A DNA stretch of 64,000 nucleotides from Metabacillus endolithicus (GTDB lineage Bacteria > Bacillota > Bacilli > Bacillales > Bacillaceae), in contig NZ_CP095550.1 of the NCBI RefSeq assembly GCF_023078335.1, positions 1,904,001-1,968,000 on the forward strand, read 5' to 3'. Below are positions 34,102 through 42,744 of this stretch, one piece after another (position 1 is the stretch's first letter; every line of letters starts with the position of its first letter). The translations under genes were made by a program, and so were the position numbers. Below the pieces are notes generated by a model. That model saw nothing but the letters and a program-made list of their open reading frames with translations, was not told the DNA's origin and did not search any database.

Positions 34102-35424
34102 TCACTTTTTAAAATTTATAAACAACAGCAATGCTATGCTTGAAACAATCATTAACACAACAAACACATAGGAGAAGCCGCTAGCAATTGATGATAAAAT
34201 GATCCCTGCAATTGTTGGTCCAACTGTTGAGCCTAACGATCTAAATAAGCTTAACAATCCAACCGCTGAACCTGCTTCTTGCATTGATGTACCCTGTATA
34301 ATAAGAATATTTAATGGTGCACCAATAATAATGCCAATTCCAAAACCTGCTATAGCAGCAGAAACTAGGAGTAAGAGATAATTAACTGGAAAGATAAAAG
34401 AAAGTGAGCCGATAAATGTAATCACAAATCCTAAAAACAATACATGTTTAGCTCCCCATTTTGAAACCAAATACCCGCCTAGCAGTGAAGCAATCATAGA
34501 AGCTACAGCAAGTGGAGCGACTCCATAGGATGATTGCGCCTTCGTTACCTCAAAATTTGTTTCTATATATAAAGGTAATAGATTCATTGTTGATGCCATG
34601 ATGAAGCCGGACATTAGTGATAAGAATAAAACCACTAACACATATCTTGATTTGAAATAACTTAGTTTAATAATAGGATCTTGTGAATGCTTTTCTGTTT
34701 TAATGAACAATGGGACGATTAGTAATCCAATCATTAGCATTGTGATATTTTTTAATGTAATCCCCAACATAAGGGAAAGAATCATACCTGTTAGTAAGAT
34801 AATGCCTAGATAATCAATTGGTTTTTTACTAATTGTTTGCGGTAATTTCATCGTACTCATTACTAAAATAACCAGGATTGAAATTGGAACATTGATGAAG
34901 AAAATCCATTGCCATGCGAAATGTTGAATAATATATCCTCCAACAATAGGACCCATAATACTGCCAAAACCAAATACTACCCCAATCCATCCCATTGCTT
35001 TTGCACGCTCTTCTGCTGGATAACTTACAGTAATGTAAGCAGCAGTGATTGGAAAGATACCCCCTGTACCTATCGCCTGAATACTCCTTCCTATTAAAAA
35101 GGTTAAGAAGTTAGGAGCAACGGCTGATAATAAAGAACCTAATCCAAATAACAAAATACCAGTCATGAATACTTGCTTTCTACCGAATCGATCAGAGAAT
35201 TTACCCATTAGGGGTATACTAACAGCAAACAGTAAAGTATAAATGGTGAAACTCCATACCCCCCATGAAGTATTAATACCAAAAGTACGAACAATTGAGC
35301 TTAACGCGGGTCCGACAATTCCATGATCTAAAGCCCCCATAAAGATACCAGCAAGAAAAATACTTAACACAAGAGATTTTTGTTTACTTTGTGTTTGTAA
35401 TTTGTTTTCCAATAATGCTTCCAT
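34102..35424 (-). CDS. MFS drug-efflux-type transporter
   Basis: 440 aa, about 12-14 membrane helices. Motif A GKFSDRFGRKQVF after helix II and motif C-like GSIMGPIVGGYI in helix V indicate a proton-antiport exporter of the DHA type. First gene of an operon with a glutaredoxin-like protein and an SDR. Substrate unknown. The promoter spacer contains an unusual G6 tract. Confidence 0.93.
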   Translation of the reverse strand: MEALLENKLQTQSKQKSLVLSIFLAGIFMGALDHGIVGPALSSIVRTFGINTSWGVWSFTIYTLLFAVSIPLMGKFSDRFGRKQVFMTGILLFGLGSLLSAVAPNFLTFLIGRSIQAIGTGGIFPITAAYITVSYPAEERAKAMGWIGVVFGFGSIMGPIVGGYIIQHFAWQWIFFINVPISILVILVMSTMKLPQTISKKPIDYLGIILLTGMILSLMLGITLKNITMLMIGLLIVPLFIKTEKHSQDPIIKLSYFKSRYVLVVLFLSLMSGFIMASTMNLLPLYIETNFEVTKAQSSYGVAPLAVASMIASLLGGYLVSKWGAKHVLFLGFVITFIGSLSFIFPVNYLLLLVSAAIAGFGIGIIIGAPLNILIIQGTSMQEAGSAVGLLSLFRSLGSTVGPTIAGIILSSIASGFSYVFVVLMIVSSIALLLFINFKK

Positions 35425-35471
35425 AACTTTTAACCTCCAATATCTAACAAGGAAATAATTTCTATATTTAT

Positions 35472-35501
35472 TTTATACCATACCCCCCTACTGTATGTAA
35501 A
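35472..35501 (-). promoter_or_regulatory. Promoter with G-tract operator-like spacer (MFS operon)
   Basis: -35 TTTACA (35501-35496) and -10 TATAAA (35477-35472) are 18 bp apart, and the spacer holds AGTAGGGGGGTATG. A G-tract flanked by A/T triplets inside a promoter resembles binding sites of CsoR/RcnR-family repressors. No such repressor gene lies in the window. Confidence 0.45.
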
Positions 35502-35580
35502 GTAATGAATTACTATTTTTTTCTAATTTCATTATTACACTTAATAAAACCCTTAACTAAGAACGATTCTTGAACAACCT

Positions 35581-36564
35581 CTATTCACCTTCCAAATTAC
35601 TCTCAATAAACTCATTAATTTGTTTACTCATTTCCTGAGATTTTGTCCAGTGCAAATAATGATGTCCATCTAAGGTGATAAGTTCACTTGTACTTTGATT
35701 ACGCAATTGATCTTGATAAAAAGTCACATTTGATTTTCCTTCTTCATTCACCTTGTCTTCTTTCGTCGTGAACATCATAATAGGCATATTTGGAGGAAAT
35801 ACCATATTCTTTGTTTTCTTAATATTATTGCTTAGCTCTTGTGCTTCTTCGATCACATTCGAATTGTAAGCCTTCCAAGCAGAAAGTTTCTTCGTCATCA
35901 TTAAATTCTGTTCAGAATAAGTTCCTTCATCTGCGATAGGTAGAAAGTTATTTGAAATCACATTTACAGCAGCTCTTGCGATTCCCGTCGGAGCAACAAA
36001 TTTCAGATATCCTGGCAAATCTGGTGTAGATTCTTGAAAGTATTCTGTTGCCATTGGTAAGGTGCTATCAATACCAATAATGGCTTCCACTTCATCTGGA
36101 TATTGATTAACGTAATACATACTATAAATTCCTGAAACAGAATGAGGCATGAAGATATAAGGTCCATCAATATTGCTTTCCTTAAGAGCTGTTCTTATTT
36201 CATCTGTTATGTTCTCTACTGTTCGTTCCTTCTTTGTGAACTCACTCCAGCCATAACCAAAGGGCTCAATGACCACAACTTTATGATGTTTTGCTAATTC
36301 ATTCATCAACGGTTCGAAATCTAAAGCTGGGGCTGTCGTACCTAACCCACTTAAAAGAACAACAGTATGTTCACCTTTTCCCTTTGAATATACATGCATT
36401 TTCTTTCCATCTACCTCAACGTATTGCCCAATTGCAGGGTATTTTTTTTGCTCAAATTTCGTCATAATTTGATGATATGCAATCCATATCAAAAAGAATG
36501 ATAGTAAGACGATCAAAATATTTCTCGTTCTTTTCCAAAATGTAGACTTTTTCTTCACTTTCAT
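35581..36564 (-). CDS. Membrane-anchored alpha/beta hydrolase
   Basis: 327 aa. N-terminal membrane segment (ILIVLLSFFLIWIAYHQIM) puts the catalytic domain outside. LLSGLGTTAPALDFEPL is the oxyanion region, the nucleophile elbow is PHSVSG, and the acid and base are likely Asp in KEDKVN and His in DGHHYLHW. Substrate unknown. Confidence 0.9.
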   Translation of the reverse strand: MKVKKKSTFWKRTRNILIVLLSFFLIWIAYHQIMTKFEQKKYPAIGQYVEVDGKKMHVYSKGKGEHTVVLLSGLGTTAPALDFEPLMNELAKHHKVVVIEPFGYGWSEFTKKERTVENITDEIRTALKESNIDGPYIFMPHSVSGIYSMYYVNQYPDEVEAIIGIDSTLPMATEYFQESTPDLPGYLKFVAPTGIARAAVNVISNNFLPIADEGTYSEQNLMMTKKLSAWKAYNSNVIEEAQELSNNIKKTKNMVFPPNMPIMMFTTKEDKVNEEGKSNVTFYQDQLRNQSTSELITLDGHHYLHWTKSQEMSKQINEFIESNLEGE

Positions 36565-36736
36565 AGCTTCACATCTCCTAGTAATCTAGTTCCACACAGT
36601 TCTTTATAATAAAATCCAAAGTAAGTTTAACAATAACTAACGAACGTTAGTACATTGATTATTATAATACTTCTTTTGTAAAAATCAACAAAAATATTCC
36701 AGTAACTAGAAAAACTACAATTATGTATGGACCTGT

Positions 36737-36787
36737 AAAAAAGGCCAAGCACCTTAGTCAGATACAAACTAAGTGCTTGGCCTTTTT
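36737..36787 (-). terminator. Terminator after the YwmB-like gene
   Basis: AAGGCCAAGCACTTAGT pairs with ACTAAGGTGCTTGGCCTT (one bulge), then TTTT, on the minus strand. In the raw reading frame this hairpin would lie inside the gene, which supports a frameshift upstream of it. Confidence 0.88.
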
Positions 36788-36792
36788 CACTA

Positions 36793-37519
36793 TTAATATT
36801 CCGTAATAATAATCGGTGTCCCAATTGTCACGTTTGTCCGTTCTTGATCGAATTTTATAGCGTAATCCCATTTGCAAATTCACTTTCTTGTTATTCTTGG
36901 CTGGGATGCTTTCTTCCCATTTCGAAGTGTAACCAGATATTGATTGAAACCCTTCTTCTTGAACACCCTCAATATAATCTGCTCCAAAACCATCCATAAG
37001 GTTTGTTGTTGTTTTCTCCAAGTCGGGTTTCCCAACAAGATATCCATTAATTGTATAATACTCTTTGTCCATCTTCAGATTCATATTATCCAAGAGTTGA
37101 TGAAGTTCCTCACCATCTAAAGATTTATCTTTGAATTGTAATGTTAAAAACATTTGAAAACCTTCATTGCTTTCAGTGATATAAATTTGTATTTTATGAA
37201 GTTGGCTAGTTACCTGTTTATCTATTTTTGCCTCAACAGTAACATGATGGTTTTCCGGTTCATGTGTAATCCATTCGTGTATAAAAGGAAACTTGTCTTT
37301 TGTATTTCTTACTATTTTATTTACTTCTTTATCGCTATTCGCAGTACCTAGGTCTGCTTTCAAGTATCCTTGCCATGAAGTGATGCTTATCTGGTTTTTT
37401 TCTGCGATTTTAATCATTTCTTCTAATTTATATTCTCTATTACTTCCTTCTACAGAATGAATAGAATAAAAAATAATAGTAATAAGACAACTTAATATTA
37501 GTCCAATTTGTTTGATCAT
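36793..37519 (-). CDS. YwmB-like secreted protein (frameshift near the 3' end)
   Basis: Exported protein of about 242 aa with signal peptide (IGLILSCLITIIFYSI). TSWQGYLKADLGTANSDKEV fits the YwmB family ('TATA-box-binding-like', unknown function). The raw frame ends in KIRSRTDKRDNWDTD and runs through the terminator to 36758. Removing one base from the four-T run at 36853-36856 gives LRYKFDQERTNVTIGTPIII and a stop at 36793, just ahead of the terminator. ATG at 37519 with GGGGAG 8 nt upstream is preferred over 37537. Confidence 0.75.
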
Positions 37520-37665
37520 TGCTCTCTCTCCCCTCATGAGAAAGCATTGACCCTTTTTTATAGATATATACCTATTAAAATACTAATTGAGGAAAAATAA
37601 AAAAGGCTGGAACTAAATATCACGATGGTCATACCATATAAAAAAGCTTAATAAGGGGATGTTGA

Positions 37666-37875
37666 GTGTCAATGCTGCTAAAAAACCTAATACCGATCTT
37701 TGTCATTCTTTTGCTTTCAGCTGGAGCATGGTTAATCCCATCTGAGCAACTTCACTCCGAAATTCCAGCATTAGAGGTCTTTGGTAAGATTGGCACCACA
37801 ATATCAGTTATGATGATTATGTCTTTTCTACTTCTGTATGTAATCTATCGATTAATAAGAAAAAGGTCGTGTTAA
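37666..37875 (+). CDS. Small two-helix membrane protein
   Basis: 69 aa, two hydrophobic segments (LIPIFVILLLSAGAWLIP and TISVMMIMSFLLLYVIYRL). GTG start at 37666 with AGGGG 7 nt upstream. Function unknown. Confidence 0.6.
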   Translation: MSMLLKNLIPIFVILLLSAGAWLIPSEQLHSEIPALEVFGKIGTTISVMMIMSFLLLYVIYRLIRKRSC

Positions 37876-37919
37876 TAGAATGAAACAATAGATTACAATT
37901 ATGTAAGGGTGAATATTCA

Positions 37920-38150
37920 GTGTTTGTTACATTATTATTACCGGTCGTCCTTCCTTATGGTAACCCCGTCACCTTTTTTGATCCCATAGCAGGCTATCAT
38001 CGAAAAAAAGAATTTTTCGATTGGGTTCAGACGGTACAAAAAACATATAGTCCATATCAGTCTGTACCTTTATTACAAACAAATACAGACGATACAATGA
38101 TTGAAGGAGAAGTAAGTCCCCAGACAAACTTCGTCCCAAATCTTGCTTAA
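37920..38150 (+). CDS. Possible small protein
   Basis: 76 aa, GTG start with AGGGTGA 7 nt upstream. Begins MFVTLLLPVVLPYG and contains FFDPIAGYHRKKEFFDWVQ. No family recognised; codon use looks like coding sequence, but support is limited to that and the ribosome site. Confidence 0.4.
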   Translation: MFVTLLLPVVLPYGNPVTFFDPIAGYHRKKEFFDWVQTVQKTYSPYQSVPLLQTNTDDTMIEGEVSPQTNFVPNLA

Positions 38151-38285
38151 TCTTAACGTAAGGAGTTGCCAGTGGGCACCTCAGTCAGGAACTTCCCTTA
38201 TCCATCATATGTACTAAAAATGATATTTAGCCACCAGAGGATGGTTACCTTCTTGATTATCCTTAATTGAGTAGTCGATACTTTA

Positions 38286-38478
38286 AATAAGCGGAGTTTT
38301 TCCGCTTAAACTGAAGAATGGAGCTCATTTTGGGCGTATAAGCGGAATTTTTCCGGTTAAGCAAAGTAAAATGGTCCATTTTCACCTATTTTGATTAAAT
38401 AGGCGGAATCTTTCCTTCTATTTAATCTATATTTCATGATATTTCCTTATTAAGAGAAATTTTTCCGCTTATTTTAGT
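38286..38478. repeat. Four degenerate AAGCGGA-TTTTT-TCCGCTT palindromes
   Basis: Copies near 38289 (AAGCGGAGTTTTTCCGCTTA), 38341 (AAGCGGAATTTTTCCGGTTA), 38398 (ATAGGCGGAATCTTTCC) and 38452 (AAGAGAAATTTTTCCGCTTA), spaced about 52-57 bp. They fill most of the 448-bp gap between 38150 and the pseudogene; nothing else is evident there. Confidence 0.7.
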
Positions 38479-38598
38479 AGCTGATTTTTGGAAATCGTTT
38501 AATCGGGTACGGTTGTGGTATAAAAATGCTTGGAGCATTATAATGTCTCCAAGCATATAACTTCCCACATTGCGTTTATACGAATGCAGGTGTTTTCA

Positions 38599-39476
38599 TC
38601 ACATCTTCTCCACTGCATGTCCACCAAATTCATTCCGTAATGCTGCAACAACCCTTCCAGTAAACGTGTCATTTTCCAATGAACGATAACGCATTAGCAG
38701 AGAAAGAGCAATAACAGGTGTTGCTGTTTGAAGGTCTAGTGCTTCCTCTACTGTCCATTTCCCTTCTCCCGAAGAATGCATAATTCCTTTAATATCATCA
38801 AGTTTAGCATCTTTTGAAAACGCACTTTCCGTAAGTTCCATTAACCATGAACGAATGACAGATCCGTTACTCCAAACACGAGCCACTTTTTCATAGTCAT
38901 AATCAAATTGACTTTTCTCTAACACTTCAAATCCTTCACCTATTGCAGCCATCATGCCGTATTCGATTCCATTGTGAACCATTTTCAAGAAATGACCACT
39001 ACCAGATTTCCCTGTATATAAATAACCTTTTTCTACAGCTGTATCACGAAAAAGTGGTTCAATAATCTCCCATGCCTCAGGATCTCCACCAATCATATAA
39101 TTTGCGCCATGGCGGGACCCCTCCATTCCACCTGATGTTCCAGCATCCAGGTAGCTCACTCCTATTTCCTTAAATTCATCATAACGTCTCATTGATTCTT
39201 TATAATGTGAATTTCCTGCTTCAATCACAATATCTCCGTTTGAAAGGATCGGTTTTAAATCGCTAATGACCTTATAGACCACTTGATGGGGTACCATAAT
39301 CCAAATAATTCTTGGAGTATGTAAGTTTTGCACGAACTCCTTAAGAGTTGATGTTCCTTGAGCCCCGTATGCCTGAATTTCTTCAACAGCTTGCTCATTT
39401 AAATTCTAATACTTCAATATTATGGACTTAGTGGTTTTCCTAAAGAAAGAGCCACCTTTTTAAAAATCTAGTCCAT
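38599..39476 (-). pseudogene. 6-phosphogluconate dehydrogenase (YqeC/GntZ type) with decayed 5' end
   Basis: The open part (38599-39333, 244 aa) covers most of a short-type decarboxylating 6-phosphogluconate dehydrogenase: IVIEAGNSHYKES, DAGTSGGMEGSRHGA, KMVHNGIEYGMMAAI (catalytic Lys/Asn region). Upstream the frame continues as NEQAVEEIQAYGAQGTSTLKEF to a stop; further remnants (EVLDL, VALSLGK) appear in other frames up to an ATG at 39476 with an in-frame stop at codon 3. The GxGxxG NADP site is gone. Several lesions within 100 bp suggest true decay. Confidence 0.8.
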
Positions 39477-39626
39477 TTATAACCTAATTTCCTCTATTAA
39501 TAGTTCTTCCTAATTAAATAACCATCTTCCTCCTAATACTTAAGTTTTATTCCTAAATAAAACTGGAACCTTTTCATCATCAAAAACGTCTTATTACTAG
39601 ATACTTAATGGAGGAGAGGTTTAAAA

Positions 39627-40580
39627 GTGAAAAAATTATTATTAAAAGGAGTTCTTATCCCAAGTCTCCTTTTGACCAGTAATGCCGTACTTATCGATTC
39701 AGCAAATGCCCAAGTTCAAACGTCTTCACAAGTTAGTTTTCAACAAGCATACAATCTAGGTGAATTATTTTCTGAGAAAATCTTTACTTATCATCAAGCT
39801 GTTGAAGCAGGAGATATTGAAGAAATTAATCGATTATATGATGATTTCACAAGTGATCTTAAGAAGATTGAACAAACGATCGGGAAAGTGCCTGGTTATC
39901 AAAATAGAAAAAATCTACAAAGGTTTTTTGTACATCCTGCAAAGGTAGACATTGAGAGAACGATTTATGAAGTTTCACAATATCGGTTATTAAATAAAAT
40001 AACAGACAAAATAGAAGAACATCAGTTAGAGGATGCAGAATCTTTGATGAATACATTAGATAGACTTAAAAAACGCGCGAAAGAAATTAAACAGGTAGGC
40101 GGATACAAGTCACTTCCTCGACAAATTGATAAAGACTTATATTTAAAGGAAACGATCACACAAGGTCATTTAGTAACCGCCTATACAACAGAATATAAAA
40201 CGATAATCGATTCTGGAAATTTACCTCTGCTTAATGAGGCATTCCTGCAGCTAAGGAGTAGTATGAAACAAATGGATTTATTAATTGGCCAAATTCCTAA
40301 TGCTGACACGAGGAAAAAATTAGGAGAAGAGATTGTAAGGCCCGCTAAGCTCCAATTAGAACGAACACGATATGAGATATCACAATATCAGTTAATGAAA
40401 GAGATAAAAAACGATCTAATATCTAATGAAAGTAAAGAGCAGTTCGATGAACAAATGGCCATGCTTCAACGCTTAAAGGCAAGAACCCAGGAAAAAAATC
40501 AATCCGGCTTTTATGAAGCTGTACCTGCAGTTGAAAAGGAATTAAGGAAGTATGAACAAACACTACTAGCAGCTGAATAA
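39627..40580 (+). CDS. Secreted protein with two internal helical repeats (SbsC-like)
   Basis: 317 aa. Signal peptide (LLLKGVLIPSLLLTSNAVLIDSANA). The mature protein is helical and holds two related halves: RKNLQRFFVHPAKVDIERT-YEVSQYRLL and RKKLGEEIVRPAKLQLERT-YEISQYQLM, about 150 residues apart. The pattern recalls the helical part of Geobacillus S-layer protein SbsC, tentatively. No anchor motif is visible, so it may be released or wall-associated. SD GGAGAGG before ATG. Confidence 0.8.
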   Translation: MKKLLLKGVLIPSLLLTSNAVLIDSANAQVQTSSQVSFQQAYNLGELFSEKIFTYHQAVEAGDIEEINRLYDDFTSDLKKIEQTIGKVPGYQNRKNLQRFFVHPAKVDIERTIYEVSQYRLLNKITDKIEEHQLEDAESLMNTLDRLKKRAKEIKQVGGYKSLPRQIDKDLYLKETITQGHLVTAYTTEYKTIIDSGNLPLLNEAFLQLRSSMKQMDLLIGQIPNADTRKKLGEEIVRPAKLQLERTRYEISQYQLMKEIKNDLISNESKEQFDEQMAMLQRLKARTQEKNQSGFYEAVPAVEKELRKYEQTLLAAE

Positions 40581-40595
40581 AGTAAAGAAAAAAAC

Positions 40596-40625
40596 AGCCT
40601 ATCAATTCATGTCAATTGATAGGCT
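40596..40625. terminator. Bidirectional terminator between the secreted protein and asbF
   Basis: AGCCTATCAATT/AATTGATAGGCT stem with loop CATGTC; T/A-rich flanks on both sides (GAAAAAAAC on one side, ATTTA on the other). Confidence 0.75.
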
Positions 40626-40659
40626 ATTTACTATGTTACTCTACCGACTATATTAAAAT

Positions 40660-41493
40660 CTAATTTCCCCTCACTTTCAAAGACTCCATTATCGCATGAA
40701 TCTGCTTCCTATCCTTCACAAGCACTTCCTTCACATTTGGACCAAACCATTCTAACGAAGCATTTACGTCCATTGTTGGAATCAATTCTTCAAGAAAATC
40801 CTGATAACTAACAGCCCCTTCAAATAATGGAACCATTCCTTTCCTGGAGCCAGCTGCTGCATAAACATTATTAGGAGAGAAAACATCTAATTGTGAACGC
40901 GAGGCAATATTTTTAAAGTGAAAATGAGACACATACGGTCCAAGCTGATTCATCGCTTCAATTGGATTTATACCAGATTCCCATACATGTAACACATCAA
41001 AGTTTATTCGAAGAGCTGGGTGATTTGTTTCTTCAAGTAGCTGAATCGTTGAAGCAAGGTTATCTGCTAATGTATTCGGATGTGTTTCAACAAGGACAGA
41101 CTGACCTTCTGCGTATAGAAATTCACAAATTAAATGAAGTTTTTCAACCAACTTATCTCGTTCCCTTTTAGTTGTCTGCGCGCTACCTTTTTTCCCAACA
41201 AATGTACGAATCTTCTTTGTTCCCCAATGCTTTGCTAATTGAGAAAGCTTCTTCGTCTCTGTAAGTAGATCGCATTCACTCACTTCTAGCGGTAGATAAT
41301 CGCTAATCATACTTGTTTCTAAACCATAAGCATTCAGCCAGTCTGCTCCATAATGAGGTTCATCTGCTAAGTTTTTTGCATGAATTCCCCAAAGCTCAAT
41401 TCCTTGAAAAGAATTGGCTTGAGCCCAGTGTGCAATTTGATCTAGGGAATGGAGATGATGTCGAAAAGAGATTGTACAGATCGAGAGTTTCAT
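40660..41493 (-). CDS. asbF: Petrobactin biosynthesis 3-dehydroshikimate dehydratase AsbF
   Basis: Converts 3-dehydroshikimate to 3,4-dihydroxybenzoate, the catechol of petrobactin. The 277-aa TIM-barrel of the sugar isomerase/epimerase fold has the metal ligands Glu in LVETHPN, Asp in INFDVLHVWES, His in HFHFKN and Glu in SLEWFG. Last gene of the asb operon; its ATG overlaps the asbE stop by 4 bp. Confidence 0.95.
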   Translation of the reverse strand: MKLSICTISFRHHLHSLDQIAHWAQANSFQGIELWGIHAKNLADEPHYGADWLNAYGLETSMISDYLPLEVSECDLLTETKKLSQLAKHWGTKKIRTFVGKKGSAQTTKRERDKLVEKLHLICEFLYAEGQSVLVETHPNTLADNLASTIQLLEETNHPALRINFDVLHVWESGINPIEAMNQLGPYVSHFHFKNIASRSQLDVFSPNNVYAAAGSRKGMVPLFEGAVSYQDFLEELIPTMDVNASLEWFGPNVKEVLVKDRKQIHAIMESLKVRGN

Positions 41494-42473
41494 TTAAGCG
41501 TCACCTTCTTTGTCTTGTTGGTTTGTTCTTTTGACCACTGTTCGAAGCATTGCAATAATCCCTTTTTAATCTTAAATTCTCGTTCATTTTGCTCGGCTAA
41601 TTTTGAATTAATATCATTAACGAGTGATAAGTCCTTTGTTAGGGCAAGCTTCATCGCTCGGTATTGTATTGTTGTATATCCCTTTACAAGAAGTTCAATT
41701 TCATCACACCAACTTTCAAAGCCTTCCTCTTCCAGCTCAAGAAGCTCCCAAAAATAAGCAAAGGCATGCTCATACGCATATTTTCTTATTGCTAGTACGG
41801 GTAATTGTTTTAATGCTGAAGAAAGCTGCGACAGGTTCTCCTTCTGTTTTCCAATCGTATAGACTTTAACAATGTCGGATATCGCCTCAGTAATAGGATT
41901 AATATCAAGCTTAAGGCAAGTATGAAAATAAGCTTGAATGGTCTCAGCACTTGGTGGCTGAATTGTTTCAGCTTGAAAAACATACCCTCCTTCTACTGCT
42001 GGTTCCGCGATGGCGTTCAGAATTCTATCCTTCGGTAATATTCCCTCCCACCTAAAATCAGGATCATACATAAACCACTCATCCTCATTTTCTGTTTTTT
42101 CAAGCATCACATAATGAGGAAATGGCTTTGAATGAAATTTATTTTCTCGTTCTGGAAGCAGTGATAAGTCGAGCATAACCATTACATATTGATGCTGGTC
42201 TTTAGCTTCCAAAAGTCTTAACATCTTTTCGATATTTTCCTGCTTTGATTTTGATTCGTCATACCATTTTTGCAGCTTAATACCGTAAAGCAGTTCATAC
42301 CATGTTTGAAAAAATTCATGGTCAATTCTGTCTGAATGGTAGGTTAATGTTCCATCTTCAAGAACATCAAAATCTGCATCCCATACACCAAAATAGTAAG
42401 GCCTGTGGTCAACTCCACTTGTTTTTTTTATCACTTCACAAACACAGCTAACAAAGCAATGAACTTTAATCAT
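41490..42473 (-). CDS. asbE: Petrobactin biosynthesis protein AsbE
   Basis: About 327 aa. Transfers the 3,4-dihydroxybenzoyl group from carrier AsbD to spermidine or its citryl derivative. Recognised by HRPYYFGVWDADFD at the N-terminus, FEHC-like FVSCVCEV, and by position between asbD and asbF. The start is the ATG at 42473 (MIKVHCFVSC), which overlaps the asbD stop; the longer frame from 42500 only adds MCKGWWWKL. Confidence 0.92.
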   Translation of the reverse strand: MIKVHCFVSCVCEVIKKTSGVDHRPYYFGVWDADFDVLEDGTLTYHSDRIDHEFFQTWYELLYGIKLQKWYDESKSKQENIEKMLRLLEAKDQHQYVMVMLDLSLLPERENKFHSKPFPHYVMLEKTENEDEWFMYDPDFRWEGILPKDRILNAIAEPAVEGGYVFQAETIQPPSAETIQAYFHTCLKLDINPITEAISDIVKVYTIGKQKENLSQLSSALKQLPVLAIRKYAYEHAFAYFWELLELEEEGFESWCDEIELLVKGYTTIQYRAMKLALTKDLSLVNDINSKLAEQNEREFKIKKGLLQCFEQWSKEQTNKTKKVTLK

Positions 42474-42744
42474 GAGTTTCCACCACCACCCCTTGCACAT
42501 GTTGACGCTCTAAGAAGGCAGCCAAGTGGCCTACTGTTTTGAAATCATTTGGAGAAAGTGCCTCATCTGGCATCTTGATACCTAAATCTAACTCAATAAA
42601 TAAAATAAGCTCTAAAATCATGACTGAATCCATATAAAGATCTTCGTTTAAGCGTGCTTCTTCATGAAAAGAAGAAATCGTCGGAAGCTCTATTTTATTT
42701 TTCAATATGTGATAGATTGCTTGAATAATATCTTCTCTTGTCAT
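42466..42744 (-). CDS. asbD: Aryl carrier protein AsbD
   Basis: 92-aa carrier that holds 3,4-dihydroxybenzoate as thioester. The phosphopantetheine attachment site is Ser40 in DLYMDSVMILEL. ATG overlaps the asbC stop by 4 bp and the end overlaps asbE, so translation is coupled along the operon. Confidence 0.94.
   Translation of the reverse strand: MTREDIIQAIYHILKNKIELPTISSFHEEARLNEDLYMDSVMILELILFIELDLGIKMPDEALSPNDFKTVGHLAAFLERQHVQGVVVETHD

Noticed and set aside
36627..36824. 65-aa minus-strand frame
   Set aside because: Lies across the terminator of the YwmB-like gene and has no ribosome site.
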